DNA of 63,080 nucleotides. It comes from Lachnoanaerobaculum sanguinis. GTDB taxonomy: Bacteria; Bacillota; Clostridia; Lachnospirales; Lachnospiraceae. Position 1 is the stretch's first letter; every line of letters starts with the position of its first letter. A program made the translations under genes and the position numbers. The notes beneath the pieces are model-generated. The model did not search any database. It had not been told where the DNA came from and worked only from the letters and a program-made list of their open reading frames with translations. Location of the stretch: contig NZ_BTHK01000017.1 in assembly GCF_033242365.1 (NCBI RefSeq), positions 1 through 63,080 on the forward strand, given 5' to 3'. Shown here piece by piece: positions 43,119 to 51,395 of the stretch.

Positions 43119-43528
43119 TATCTTATACACTCTGCTATTTTCTTTGCTGTCTCTTTTTGTAATTCCTTATCCGACTGTCCCGGTACCCAACTTACAATAC
43201 TTGAAGCATCGTCATATCTTGGTATTACATGTATATGGCAGTGGAAAACCGTCTGACCTGCGCTCTCCCCTGTATTTGCCAGTGTGTTAAATCCTGTAGC
43301 GCCAAGAGCCGCCATAGATGCCTTACCAAGTTTTGCAGCCAAAACAATTGCCTTTCCGGCTATATCCTCACCAAGTTCCGTGATATCTCTTGCATGTGTC
43401 TTCGGTAATATAAGCATATGTCCCTTGCTTGCAGGTGATAAATCAAGTATTACCTTAAAATTGTCGTCTTCAAAAACTGTCTCTGAAGGAATCTCTCCGT
43501 TTGCTATTTTACAAAAAATACAATCCAT
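43118..43528 (-). CDS. HIT-family protein (HinT-like)
   Basis: A 136-residue histidine-triad nucleotide-binding hydrolase. The triad is in VFHCHIHVIPRYDD, and the N-terminal CIFCKIANGEIPSE is typical of HinT. Members hydrolyse adenosine phosphoramidates and aminoacyl-adenylates. The gene overlaps the rhomboid gene by one base and lies 12 bases after the wall-binding protein gene, so all three may be cotranscribed. Confidence 0.92.
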   Translation of the reverse strand: MDCIFCKIANGEIPSETVFEDDNFKVILDLSPASKGHMLILPKTHARDITELGEDIAGKAIVLAAKLGKASMAALGATGFNTLANTGESAGQTVFHCHIHVIPRYDDASSIVSWVPGQSDKELQKETAKKIAECIR

Positions 43529-43540
43529 ATTTACCTCTCT

Positions 43541-44887
43541 TTAATCATTATCAGTCCACTCAGGTTCCTGCGGTGTTTCAAAAGTTCCCTTTATATTTGT
43601 ATCACCGTCTATTGCAACAAGCACTCCTGCCGAATTGGTCTTATACTCCACCTTGTCTGCATCTTTTACTTTGCCGTTTGATACTATCTTACCTGACGAG
43701 TTCACTACATAGTTCGTAGTACCGCTTCCGCTCTCATTCGGCACTGCAAAAACCTGATACTTTAAGGACTCATTTGCTTTTACAAGTCTGCCCTTGTAAT
43801 AAAGCTTGTGATCCTTTGTGCCTGTCAGTCCCCTACCTGTTGAAGTCTGGAAAAAATACTCCTCCGACTTGCCGGTTCCGTCCTTTATTGTTTGCTTACC
43901 CTTCATGAGATAGCATTGTGACTCATTTCCGAAATAGTATGCCGAATAAGTATTTCCCTGGTAAACCTTTTGAATACCGTATACCGGTGTTCCGTTTTTA
44001 TTAAACAGATACTGATTTCCCTTTATTTTTTGCAAATCACTTGCATACAATTTTTCATTCTTTGATGCAACAGGTTCTCCTGTAGATGAAAAGTAGAACC
44101 ATTCAACAGTATGATTGTACTCTCCTAGGAGCTCCTCAGGCGGTTCCGTTGAATACCAGCCTGTTCTTAGAGTTCCGTCCTCATTCATATACTTGAAATT
44201 TTTGATAGTAGGATTTGAACCTCCTGAAGTCTGTACCCAACCTGTAACAAGTTCTCCGTTCTCATTAAAAGCATATCTTACACCGTCTATCTTCTTCTCT
44301 CCGTATTTTGATCCGTTTGTAAGTACCGGCTTAAACTTCTTTCCTGTATTTGTAAAGTAGAACCACTTTTCATTCGAGGATGAATTCGGTCCTGTTCTTC
44401 TTTCCCCCTCATCATTTGGCGGCATAAGTTTGTACCAGCCGGTCACCATGGTTCCGTCACTTTTTATATAGTAGTTGTCATCAAGTATCCACCCGGTAAG
44501 CATCTTTCCGTCTTCATCAAAGTAATAGTATTGGTTGTTTATGCTCTTCCAATTTCCTTTGACCGCCTTACCTCCGGCCTGAAAATAAGCCCAGTAATCT
44601 TCACCTCTGTCCTTTAACTTTCTCCAACCTTCTACTATAAGACCCTGATCGTCGACATAATATTTGTCATCGTCCACCCAGCTGTTGGTAGCCATAACAC
44701 CGGCATCATTTAGATAACGCCATTTGTCATCGGCACCTTTTCTCCACTCATTTGTTATTTTATTATTATTACTGTCCAAGTAAGTCCAGTCTGAACCTGA
44801 TTTTGCCCAACCTTCTGCATATGCGCTTAAGGGCGTTGCCAAAAGTAAACTGAAAGTCAAAACCGGTAAAAGTATTCTCTTTTTCAT
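43541..44887 (-). CDS. Secreted cell-wall-binding repeat protein
   Basis: A 448-residue exported protein: signal peptide MKKRILLPVLTFSLLLATPL with cleavage after AYA, then about ten choline-binding/glucan-binding type repeats (pattern GWxxxxGxWYYxxxxGxMxTGW; for example KWRYLNDAGVMATNSW, YYFDEDGKMLTGW, WFYFTNTGKKF). No catalytic domain is attached, so it is a wall-associated adhesin or structural protein anchored non-covalently. The C-terminus is short and acidic. Confidence 0.82.
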   Translation of the reverse strand: MKKRILLPVLTFSLLLATPLSAYAEGWAKSGSDWTYLDSNNNKITNEWRKGADDKWRYLNDAGVMATNSWVDDDKYYVDDQGLIVEGWRKLKDRGEDYWAYFQAGGKAVKGNWKSINNQYYYFDEDGKMLTGWILDDNYYIKSDGTMVTGWYKLMPPNDEGERRTGPNSSSNEKWFYFTNTGKKFKPVLTNGSKYGEKKIDGVRYAFNENGELVTGWVQTSGGSNPTIKNFKYMNEDGTLRTGWYSTEPPEELLGEYNHTVEWFYFSSTGEPVASKNEKLYASDLQKIKGNQYLFNKNGTPVYGIQKVYQGNTYSAYYFGNESQCYLMKGKQTIKDGTGKSEEYFFQTSTGRGLTGTKDHKLYYKGRLVKANESLKYQVFAVPNESGSGTTNYVVNSSGKIVSNGKVKDADKVEYKTNSAGVLVAIDGDTNIKGTFETPQEPEWTDND

Positions 44888-45003
44888 ATCCTACTCCATA
44901 TCGTTTATGCTCGTTAAAGTTTATTTAATTCCATGCACTCTTTTGTACCATATATTATACACTACAGGGTTGTATTTTTCATTACATTTACCTTAACTAA
45001 CAC

Positions 45004-45042
45004 AAAAAACCCGTCTCTGTCTTAGACAAAAACGGGTTTTGT
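45004..45042. terminator. Terminator after rpsR
   Basis: AAAACCCGT (45006-45014) pairs with ACGGGTTTT (45032-45040), with an inner GTCT/AGAC stem. T-rich on both sides; it ends the rpsF-ssb-rpsR transcript. Confidence 0.9.
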
Positions 45043-45059
45043 TATATTTTTTGTAAATT

Positions 45060-45329
45060 TTATTCTACAACGTAAGGAAGAAGAGCTATATGTCTAGCCT
45101 TCTTGATAGCTACTGTGATTTCTCTCTGATGCTTAGCACAGCTTCCTGAAATTCTTCTTGGAAGGATTTTTCCTCTCTCTGAAATATATTTTCTAAGAGT
45201 TGCCACATCTTTATAATCAATAGCCTTTTCCTTATCACTACAGAATGCACAAACTTTCTTTCTCCTGCGTAATCCGTTAGCAGGTCTTCTTCTAGAGCCT
45301 TCTGCTCTGTCAGCCTTGTTAAATGCCAT
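45060..45329 (-). CDS. rpsR: 30S ribosomal protein S18
   Basis: 89 residues with the S18 signature (DYKDVATLRKYISERGKILP, RRISGSCAKHQREIT) and a basic C-terminus ending HIALLPYVVE. The two cysteines in KKVCAFCSDKE mark the zinc-binding type common in Firmicutes. Third gene of the conserved rpsF-ssb-rpsR operon. GGGG precedes the start. Confidence 0.97.
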   Translation of the reverse strand: MAFNKADRAEGSRRRPANGLRRRKKVCAFCSDKEKAIDYKDVATLRKYISERGKILPRRISGSCAKHQREITVAIKKARHIALLPYVVE

Positions 45330-45356
45330 GATAAAGTCCCCTTTCTTAATTTTAAC

Positions 45357-45803
45357 CTAGTTAAATGGTAGACCCTCGTCATCAACTCCGTCCGGAATAT
45401 TCATAAATCCGTCTGTACTCGCTGATGCCGGTGACGGTCTTGTAGAAGCCTGATAGCTGCTTGAACCATCGCTTGCTCCCTTACTGTCTGCAAATTCCTG
45501 AGTATCTATAATGACCTCAGTTGTATAAACTTTTTGACCTTCTTTGTTGGTATAACTTCCTGTCTGAATACGACCTGAAACCAATACTCTCATTCCCTGT
45601 CTAAAATATCTCTCTGCAAACTCGCCGGCTTTATCAAATGCAACACATGGTATAAAGTCTGCGTTCTGTTCAGATGAGTCTCCACGTTTGAAACCTCTGT
45701 CTACCGCAAGAGTATATCTTGCAATTGCCATAGATCTCTCACCACTTGAATATCTTACTTCCGGGTCTCTTGTTAGTCTGCCCATTAATATGGCTCTGTT
45801 CAT
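45357..45803 (-). CDS. ssb: Single-stranded DNA-binding protein
   Basis: 148 residues; OB-fold (MNRAILMGRLTRDPEVRYSS, then VRVLVSGR-like RQGMRVLVSGRIQTGSYTN), a flexible linker rich in Ser and Ala, and an acidic tail ending GVDDEGLPFN, which corresponds to the protein-interaction tip. Binds and protects ssDNA during replication and repair. Middle gene of the rpsF operon, 23 bases downstream of rpsF. Confidence 0.96.
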   Translation of the reverse strand: MNRAILMGRLTRDPEVRYSSGERSMAIARYTLAVDRGFKRGDSSEQNADFIPCVAFDKAGEFAERYFRQGMRVLVSGRIQTGSYTNKEGQKVYTTEVIIDTQEFADSKGASDGSSSYQASTRPSPASASTDGFMNIPDGVDDEGLPFN

Positions 45804-45826
45804 ACAATCTCTCCTTTATATTAAGC

Positions 45827-46114
45827 TTACTGCTTAACGACTAGGTATCTCACAACTGATTCCATGATACGAACATTTGCCTCTAACTCGTTAGGACAAT
45901 TGTTATCCTCTGACTGGAACTTAATGAAATAGTAGAATCCTTCTTTTTGTTTGTTAATGTCATAGGCAAATCTCTTCTTACCCCAATCATCGACATTTAC
46001 AATGCTTCCACCAAATCTTGTGATGTAGTTTTGAACTTTCTCCAGAGCTTCCGCTCTTGCATCATCTTCAAGCTTACCATTAAGCACTAATGCTAATTCA
46101 TATGTACTTGTCAT
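45827..46114 (-). CDS. rpsF: 30S ribosomal protein S6
   Basis: 95 residues, starting MTSTYELALVLNGKLEDDAR and containing WGKKRFAYDINKQKEGFYY, the S6 signature. Binds S18 on the small-subunit platform. First gene of the operon with ssb and rpsR. GGAGG precedes the start and a near-ideal promoter lies upstream. The usual S6:S18 autoregulatory leader may be in the 70-base 5' UTR but was not identified. Confidence 0.97.
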   Translation of the reverse strand: MTSTYELALVLNGKLEDDARAEALEKVQNYITRFGGSIVNVDDWGKKRFAYDINKQKEGFYYFIKFQSEDNNCPNELEANVRIMESVVRYLVVKQ

Positions 46115-46185
46115 TTCTTACCTCCTCTTGGTCTCTGGCCTTTGATACTGATATCAAAAGCAAGGATTATGTGTCACAGTACTTA

Positions 46186-46214
46186 ATAATATCATAGTTT
46201 ATTTTTTATTGCAA
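46186..46214 (-). promoter_or_regulatory. Promoter of rpsF-ssb-rpsR
   Basis: Minus-strand TTGCAA (46209-46214), a 17-base spacer and TATTAT (46186-46191), about 72 bases before the rpsF start codon. Confidence 0.65.
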
Positions 46215-46302
46215 GCGATAAATCATTATCTTTTCTGCATTGTTTTATCGACTGTTTTTCATTATAATAATTTATACAAATAAAGTTTTTAGGAGCATTA
46301 CT

Positions 46303-47487
46303 ATGTTAATACAGTTTAGTGTCACCAATTTTCGCTCTATAAAGGATAAAGTCACATTATCCATGCTTGCAGGTAATGTAAAGGAGCACCCTGAACATTT
46401 AATCTCATATGCGAATGAAAAATATTTGAAATCCGCTGTTATATATGGTGCTAATGCTTCAGGTAAGTCTAATATAATCAGAGCTTTTTCTTTTATGGTT
46501 GATTTTGTATTAAATTCTCATAATTTACAACTACATAAAAAGATACCACGCTATCCGTTTCAGTTTGATAAAGATACCCAACATCTTCCCGGTAAATTCG
46601 AAGTTATTTTTATATCAAACGGTATCTGCTATGCCTACGGTTTTTCCATAAACGATGATGAGGTTATAGATGAATATCTTTATCATTATCCAAAAGGAAG
46701 ACAGGCTATAATATTCGAACGCAGTAATACAAGAGATTTCCGTTTTGTCAAAGATGTATCTAAACAAAATTCATTTAAAGAACGTACATCTGCAAATAAA
46801 TTATATCTTTCTGTTGCTGCAAATTGGAATTATTCTGAAGTTATTCCTGCTTTTGAATGGTTTGCATCATGTCAATTTTTTACAAAAGATATTAGAACAA
46901 CTTCTTCAAAATTTGAAAATATCGATTTTAAAAACAGTATTTTATCTATGCTGAAAGTTGCTGATTTTGGTATAAATGACTTGATTTTAAAAAACTCCGG
47001 TGATTTGAATTACATCGATTCCGTATTTCCTACAGATAATTTAAAAACTGTTCACCGTGTATATGATACTAACGGGCAACCTTCTTATTATGATTTGAAT
47101 ATAGGTGAAGAATCTGACGGCACAAGAGCATATCTGGAAGTGATTTGTTTTGCCAAAAAGGCTCTGGATGAAGGTACGGTATTCATAGCTGATGAAATAG
47201 ATGCACATTTGCATCCGCTACTTACAAAGCATCTTATCTCGCTTTTCAACAGCAACGAATCTAATGCAAAGAATGCACAGTTAATTTTCACTTCTCACAG
47301 TACTATGTTATTAGATTCCGACACTCTAAGAAGAGATCAAATTTGGTTTACAGAAAAAGAAGAAGAAACTGCAGTTACTAATCTCTTTTCGCTATATGAT
47401 TTTCCTATAAAAAAGGGGACCGAAATAGAAAAGGGGTATCTATTAGGCAGATATGGTGCTATTCCATTTATAAAAAGAGGTGAATAA
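46303..47487 (+). CDS. AAA-family ATPase, AbiLi/RloA-like
   Basis: A 394-residue ATPase of the OLD/ABC-like AAA_15 group, cytoplasmic. It begins with the standard strand MLIQFSVTNFRSIKDKVTLS; Walker A is YGANASGKSNIIRAF (near residue 50); the signature-like DLNIGEESDGTRAYLEV precedes Walker B VFIADEIDAHLHP; and a switch histidine lies in FTSHSTMLLDSD. AGGAG precedes the ATG at 46303 (the frame is open from 46240). It directly abuts the RloB-like gene. Such pairs form AbiL-type abortive phage infection systems, in which the ATPase senses infection and activates the effector. Confidence 0.85.
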   Translation: MLIQFSVTNFRSIKDKVTLSMLAGNVKEHPEHLISYANEKYLKSAVIYGANASGKSNIIRAFSFMVDFVLNSHNLQLHKKIPRYPFQFDKDTQHLPGKFEVIFISNGICYAYGFSINDDEVIDEYLYHYPKGRQAIIFERSNTRDFRFVKDVSKQNSFKERTSANKLYLSVAANWNYSEVIPAFEWFASCQFFTKDIRTTSSKFENIDFKNSILSMLKVADFGINDLILKNSGDLNYIDSVFPTDNLKTVHRVYDTNGQPSYYDLNIGEESDGTRAYLEVICFAKKALDEGTVFIADEIDAHLHPLLTKHLISLFNSNESNAKNAQLIFTSHSTMLLDSDTLRRDQIWFTEKEEETAVTNLFSLYDFPIKKGTEIEKGYLLGRYGAIPFIKRGE

Positions 47488-48040
47488 ATTCCAAGAATAA
47501 AACTTGAAAAAAGAGGGCAACAGAAACGCAAAATTAAGCCGGTTATATTGATTATAACAGAGGGTTCAAAAACTGAACCAATGTACTTTGATAACTTTCG
47601 TACACGACAAAACAACATAGATGTTCGTATAGTAGGAAATAAATCTGACGGAGCAAAAACTGATTATGATCATCTTCTGGACAAAGCCGTTGCATACAAA
47701 AAAGAAGAGCAAATCTCCATTGAATATGGTGACAGTACCTGGATTGTTGCCGACGGTGATATTGATTTTAAAACACAAGGTGCTTTGGATACAAAAAACA
47801 AGAAGCTGTTACATGCCAGAGAAAAAGCTCGTTCTAAGGATATTGAAATCATAATTTCAAACCCCTGCTTTGAGTTTTGGTATTTATTACACTTTATGTA
47901 TAGTACAAAACATTTTAACGACTATAGGTCAGTCCAAGCGGAGCTAAATAAATATATACCAAACTATGAAAAGTCCAAAGATATATATTCTCAGTTATCA
48001 TCTTATACCGGCAAAGCAACCGAACATGCAAAGCGAATAG
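47488..48040 (+). CDS. RloB-family protein, AbiLii-like (3' end in assembly gap)
   Basis: RloB-family putative nuclease. The body reads KPVILIITEGSKTEPMYFDN (an acidic TEG-KTE motif near residues 19-38), VADGDID (Asp pair near 92) and SNPCFEFWYLLHF, the family hallmarks. The natural N-terminus PRIKLEKRGQQKRKIKPVIL is preceded by an ATT codon at 47488 directly after the ATPase TAA, with GAGGTG upstream; no ATG or GTG gives this frame, so either ATT is used or the start codon has mutated. The first standard alternative, TTG at 47548, would delete 20 residues. The last 20 or so residues fall in the N gap. Confidence 0.8.
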
Positions 48041-48280
48041 NNNNNNNNNNNNNNNNNNNNNNNNNNNNNNNNNNNNNNNNNNNNNNNNNNNNNNNNNNNN
48101 NNNNNNNNNNNNNNNNNNNNNNNNNNNNNNNNNNNNNNNNNNNNNNNNNNNNNNNNNNNNNNNNNNNNNNNNNNNNNNNNNNNNNNNNNNNNNNNNNNNN
48201 NNNNNNNNNNNNNNNNNNNNNNNNNNNNNNNNNNNNNNNNNNNNNNNNNNNNNNNNNNNNNNNNNNNNNNNNNNNNNNNN
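48041..48280. other. Assembly gap of 240 N
   Basis: The bases are undetermined. The gap removes the 3' ends of the convergent rloB-like and prfB genes and any terminator between them. Its true length is unknown. Confidence 1.
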
Positions 48281-49353
48281 TAAACTTATCTATATCTCCG
48301 TCCATAACGGCACTTACATTTCCGCTTTCCGCTCCGGTTCTGTGATCCTTTACCATTGTATATGGCTGCATTACATAGGAACGAATCTGATTTCCCCAGC
48401 CAATGTCTTTTACATCACCTCTGATATCTGAAAGCTTCTCGACATTTGCCTGCTGCTTTAACATAAAGAGCTTAGCTTTAAGCATCTGCATAGCCTTGTC
48501 CTTGTTTTGGAACTGGCTTCTTTCATTCTGACATTGTACCACCACGCCTGTAGGGATATGTGTGATTCTTATAGCTGAAGAAGTCTTATTGATGTGCTGA
48601 CCGCCGGCACCTGATGAACGATAGGTATCTATTCTCAAATCATCCGGGTTGATATCCACATCAAGGTCTTCTTCAATATCAGGCATAATATCACAGGACA
48701 CAAACGATGTCTGACGCTTTCCTGCCGCATTAAAAGGCGAGATACGCACAAGTCTGTGCACACCATGCTCACTTCTAAGATAACCGTAGGCATTTATACC
48801 GTTTATCTGCAATGTTACGGACTTTATTCCTGCCTCATCACCCTCAAGCATATCAAGAACTTCTACAGTGTAGCCTTCTTTAGCCGCCCATCTTGTATAC
48901 ATTCTGTAAAGCATTGAACACCAGTCACAAGACTCCGTTCCGCCTGCACCTGCATTAAGTTTCATGATGGCATTTGATGAGTCATATTCACCTGTAAGCA
49001 GTGTAGCTATCTTAAGTTCATCTATCTCTTTTGTAAATGCTTCAAGCATACCTTCTATCTCAGGTATAAGGCTCTCATCATTTTCCTCATAGCCCATCTC
49101 TATAAGGACTCCGATATCTTCGTATTCTGACTTTAACTTATTATATTTTTCGACAGTATCCTTGAGCTGTTTTGCCTCTCTCACTATCTTGGTACTTTCC
49201 TTCGGATCATCCCAAAATGTAGGCTCTTCCATTGCACGATCAAGCTCAATTATCTTTTTTTCCTTACTGTCTAAGTCAAAGTGAATCCCTCACTTCCAGC
49301 AATATTTTTTCGTAGGATTGTAGTGTGGTTTTAAAACCGTCTAATTCTACCAT
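48281..49353 (-). CDS. prfB: Peptide chain release factor 2, with programmed frameshift
   Basis: RF2 releases proteins at UGA and UAA codons. The main frame (from 49274 down) has YRSSGAGGQHINKTSSAIRI (the GGQ catalytic loop), and the recognition segment is SPFNAAGKRQTSF, where the tripeptide anticodon SPF is intact. Translation starts at ATG 49353 (MVELDGFKTTLQ); after 25 codons it meets an in-frame TGA, and a +1 shift joins the long frame. Only the last eight or so residues are missing, in the N gap; the last visible residues are GDIDKF. Confidence 0.95.
49275..49290 (-). promoter_or_regulatory. RF2 programmed +1 frameshift site
   Basis: On the minus strand AGGGA, four bases, then CTT TGA C: a Shine-Dalgarno-like stimulator followed by the slippery CTT and the TGA stop. 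This is the canonical autoregulatory site, where low RF2 leads to frameshifting and more RF2. The stimulator AGGGA is shorter than the usual AGGGGG. Confidence 0.93.
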
Positions 49354-49435
49354 TTGCTCACCCACTTTCATTTTTTTCTAAATATCCAAACGAATATCAA
49401 CGACATTATATTAAAGTTTTAAGATTATGTAAACA

Positions 49436-51247
49436 TTATCTGTTTAATATCTCCATAAACTCATCACCTGTGATAGTTTCCTTCTCATACAGGAAATGAG
49501 ATATTTCTTCAAGCTTATCTCGGTTTTCCATAAGTATCTGTGCAGCCTTTTCATGCTGAGCCTTTACCAAGGCCACAACCTGCTTGTCTATAACAGCCGC
49601 AGTCTCAGCCGAAGCCGCCAAAGAAGTATCACCTCCGAGATACCTGTTGTTAACGGTTTCAAGTGCAACCATATCAAAGTCCTTACTCATTCCGTATCTG
49701 GTAATCATAGCTCTTGCAAGTTTGGTAGCCTGTTCTATATCATTTGAAGCTCCTGTGGAAACATCTCCGAATACCACTTCCTCTGCCGCTCTTCCGCCTG
49801 TAAGAGTGGCAATCTTATTTTCAAGCTCACTCTTTGTCATCAGATAATGATTACCCTCATCCACCTGCATGGTGTATCCGAGCGCTCCTGAAGTTCTCGG
49901 AATAATGGTAATCTTTGTAACCGGCGCCGAATTGGTCTGCTTTGCAGCTACAAGTGCATGTCCTACCTCATGATATGACACTCTCCACTTCTCAGCATCA
50001 GTCAATATAGAATTTTTCTTTTGATACCCTGCGATAACAACCTCAATACTCTCTTCAAGATCGGACTGATTTGCAAACTTTCTGTTATCTCTAACCGCTC
50101 TTAGTGCAGCCTCATTTATAATATTTGCAAGCTCCGCACCCGAGGCACCGGAAGCCATTTTTGCGATCAGCTTAAAGTCAACATCATCTGCAATCTTTAT
50201 CTTTTTGGCATGAACTTTGAGTATTTCCTCTCTACCCTTTAAATCAGGGAGTTCTACAGGTACTCTTCTGTCAAATCTTCCCGGTCTTGTAAGCGCCGGG
50301 TCAAGGGCGTCAGGTCTGTTGGTAGCCGCCAAAATCATAACACCTGAATTTCCCTCAAAGCCGTCCATCTCTGTTAAAAGCTGGTTGAGAGTCTGCTCTC
50401 TCTCATCATTTCCGCCTATCTGACCGTCTCTTTTCTTACCTATAGCATCTATCTCATCAATAAAAACTATACATGGCGCTTTTTCCTTTGCCTGTTTGAA
50501 AAGGTCTCTTACCTTTGAAGCACCCATACCTACAAACATCTCAACAAACTCGGAACCCGACATTGAGAAGAAAGGAACATTCGCCTCACCTGCTACAGCC
50601 TTTGCAAGCATTGTCTTACCTGTTCCCGGAGGTCCCACAAGAAGTATTCCTTTAGGCATTGAAGCACCGATATCCTTGTACTTGCTCGGATCATGTAAGT
50701 AATCCACTATCTCTGTAAGATTTTCCTTAGCTTCATCCTCACCTGCCACATCTTCAAATTTGATTCCTTCCAAAGACTTAACATATACTTTGGCACCGGA
50801 TTTGCCCATATTTCCAAACATCAAAGAGTTTGCACTGTTTTTATCAAACATTCTTTTTGAAATTCTGTTCCAAAGGAAATAGAATAATGCCAGCGGAAGA
50901 ATCCAACTCAAAAGTGCATCCACAAAGGGTGAATCTTTTCTGACTATTTCACTTGAAAACTGTACTCCTGCATTATGCAGTCTGTCTGTAAGTCCCGGAT
51001 CATTCATAAGTCCAGTCTTATATACCGTCTTATCATTGGTTCCTGTAAAAAGAATTTGATTTGTCTGTATATCAACTTTTGAAATTTCTTTATTCTCAGT
51101 CATAGTCATAAATGTACCGTAGTCTACCTGCTTTATCTGCCCTTCCTTTATAAACGGAAGTACCATAAAGTTTATTGCCGTCATTATTATTAATACTATT
51201 ACATAATAATATATGAAAGGCCTTCTGTTTTTGGAATCATCTATCAT
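49436..51247 (-). CDS. ftsH: ATP-dependent zinc metalloprotease FtsH
   Basis: Membrane-bound AAA+ protease that degrades misfolded and regulatory membrane proteins. 603 residues: two N-terminal membrane helices (about residues 10-30 and 110-128) around an external domain, Walker A GPPGTGKT (near 207), Walker B IVFIDEIDAIG, second region of homology ATNRPDALDPALTRPGRFDR, and the zinc site HEVGH (near 427) with the third ligand further on. A CIRCE-like operator overlaps the promoter. Monocistronic by spacing. Confidence 0.96.
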   Translation of the reverse strand: MIDDSKNRRPFIYYYVIVLIIMTAINFMVLPFIKEGQIKQVDYGTFMTMTENKEISKVDIQTNQILFTGTNDKTVYKTGLMNDPGLTDRLHNAGVQFSSEIVRKDSPFVDALLSWILPLALFYFLWNRISKRMFDKNSANSLMFGNMGKSGAKVYVKSLEGIKFEDVAGEDEAKENLTEIVDYLHDPSKYKDIGASMPKGILLVGPPGTGKTMLAKAVAGEANVPFFSMSGSEFVEMFVGMGASKVRDLFKQAKEKAPCIVFIDEIDAIGKKRDGQIGGNDEREQTLNQLLTEMDGFEGNSGVMILAATNRPDALDPALTRPGRFDRRVPVELPDLKGREEILKVHAKKIKIADDVDFKLIAKMASGASGAELANIINEAALRAVRDNRKFANQSDLEESIEVVIAGYQKKNSILTDAEKWRVSYHEVGHALVAAKQTNSAPVTKITIIPRTSGALGYTMQVDEGNHYLMTKSELENKIATLTGGRAAEEVVFGDVSTGASNDIEQATKLARAMITRYGMSKDFDMVALETVNNRYLGGDTSLAASAETAAVIDKQVVALVKAQHEKAAQILMENRDKLEEISHFLYEKETITGDEFMEILNR

Positions 51248-51314
51248 ATTACCTCCTTTTTTGATAATATAATCAACCTTATTTATTGTTATCCAACCTT
51301 TTTTAAGGCTGTTG

Positions 51315-51348
51315 TTAGCACTATATCACCTTGAGTGCCAACTGTCAA
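51315..51348 (-). promoter_or_regulatory. ftsH promoter overlapped by a CIRCE-like operator
   Basis: Minus-strand TTGACA (51343-51348), 17 bases, then TATAGT (51320-51325). Lying across the spacer and -10 box is TTGGCACTC-N9-TAGTGCTAA (51341 down to 51315), one mismatch per arm from the CIRCE consensus TTAGCACTC-N9-GAGTGCTAA. HrcA bound there would block RNA polymerase, so ftsH is probably heat-inducible through HrcA. Confidence 0.7.
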
Positions 51349-51354
51349 CGTAAA

Positions 51355-51388
51355 TATATGGTTAGATTGTATTCAATCTAACCATATA
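51355..51388 (-). terminator. Hairpin after the histidine kinase gene
   Basis: TATATGGTTAGATTG and CAATCTAACCATATA form a perfect stem of about 15 base pairs with a four-base loop (TATT in plus-strand order). The following U-tract is weak (ATTTACG), so it may terminate inefficiently and could also separate the ftsH promoter from upstream transcription. Confidence 0.65.
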
Positions 51389-51395
51389 CCAATCT

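Noticed and set aside
47548..47640. TTG at 47548 as the true start of the RloB-like gene
   Set aside because: Upstream codons in the same frame encode the conserved basic N-terminus, directly after a ribosome binding site, so the gene begins at 47488; TTG is only a fallback.
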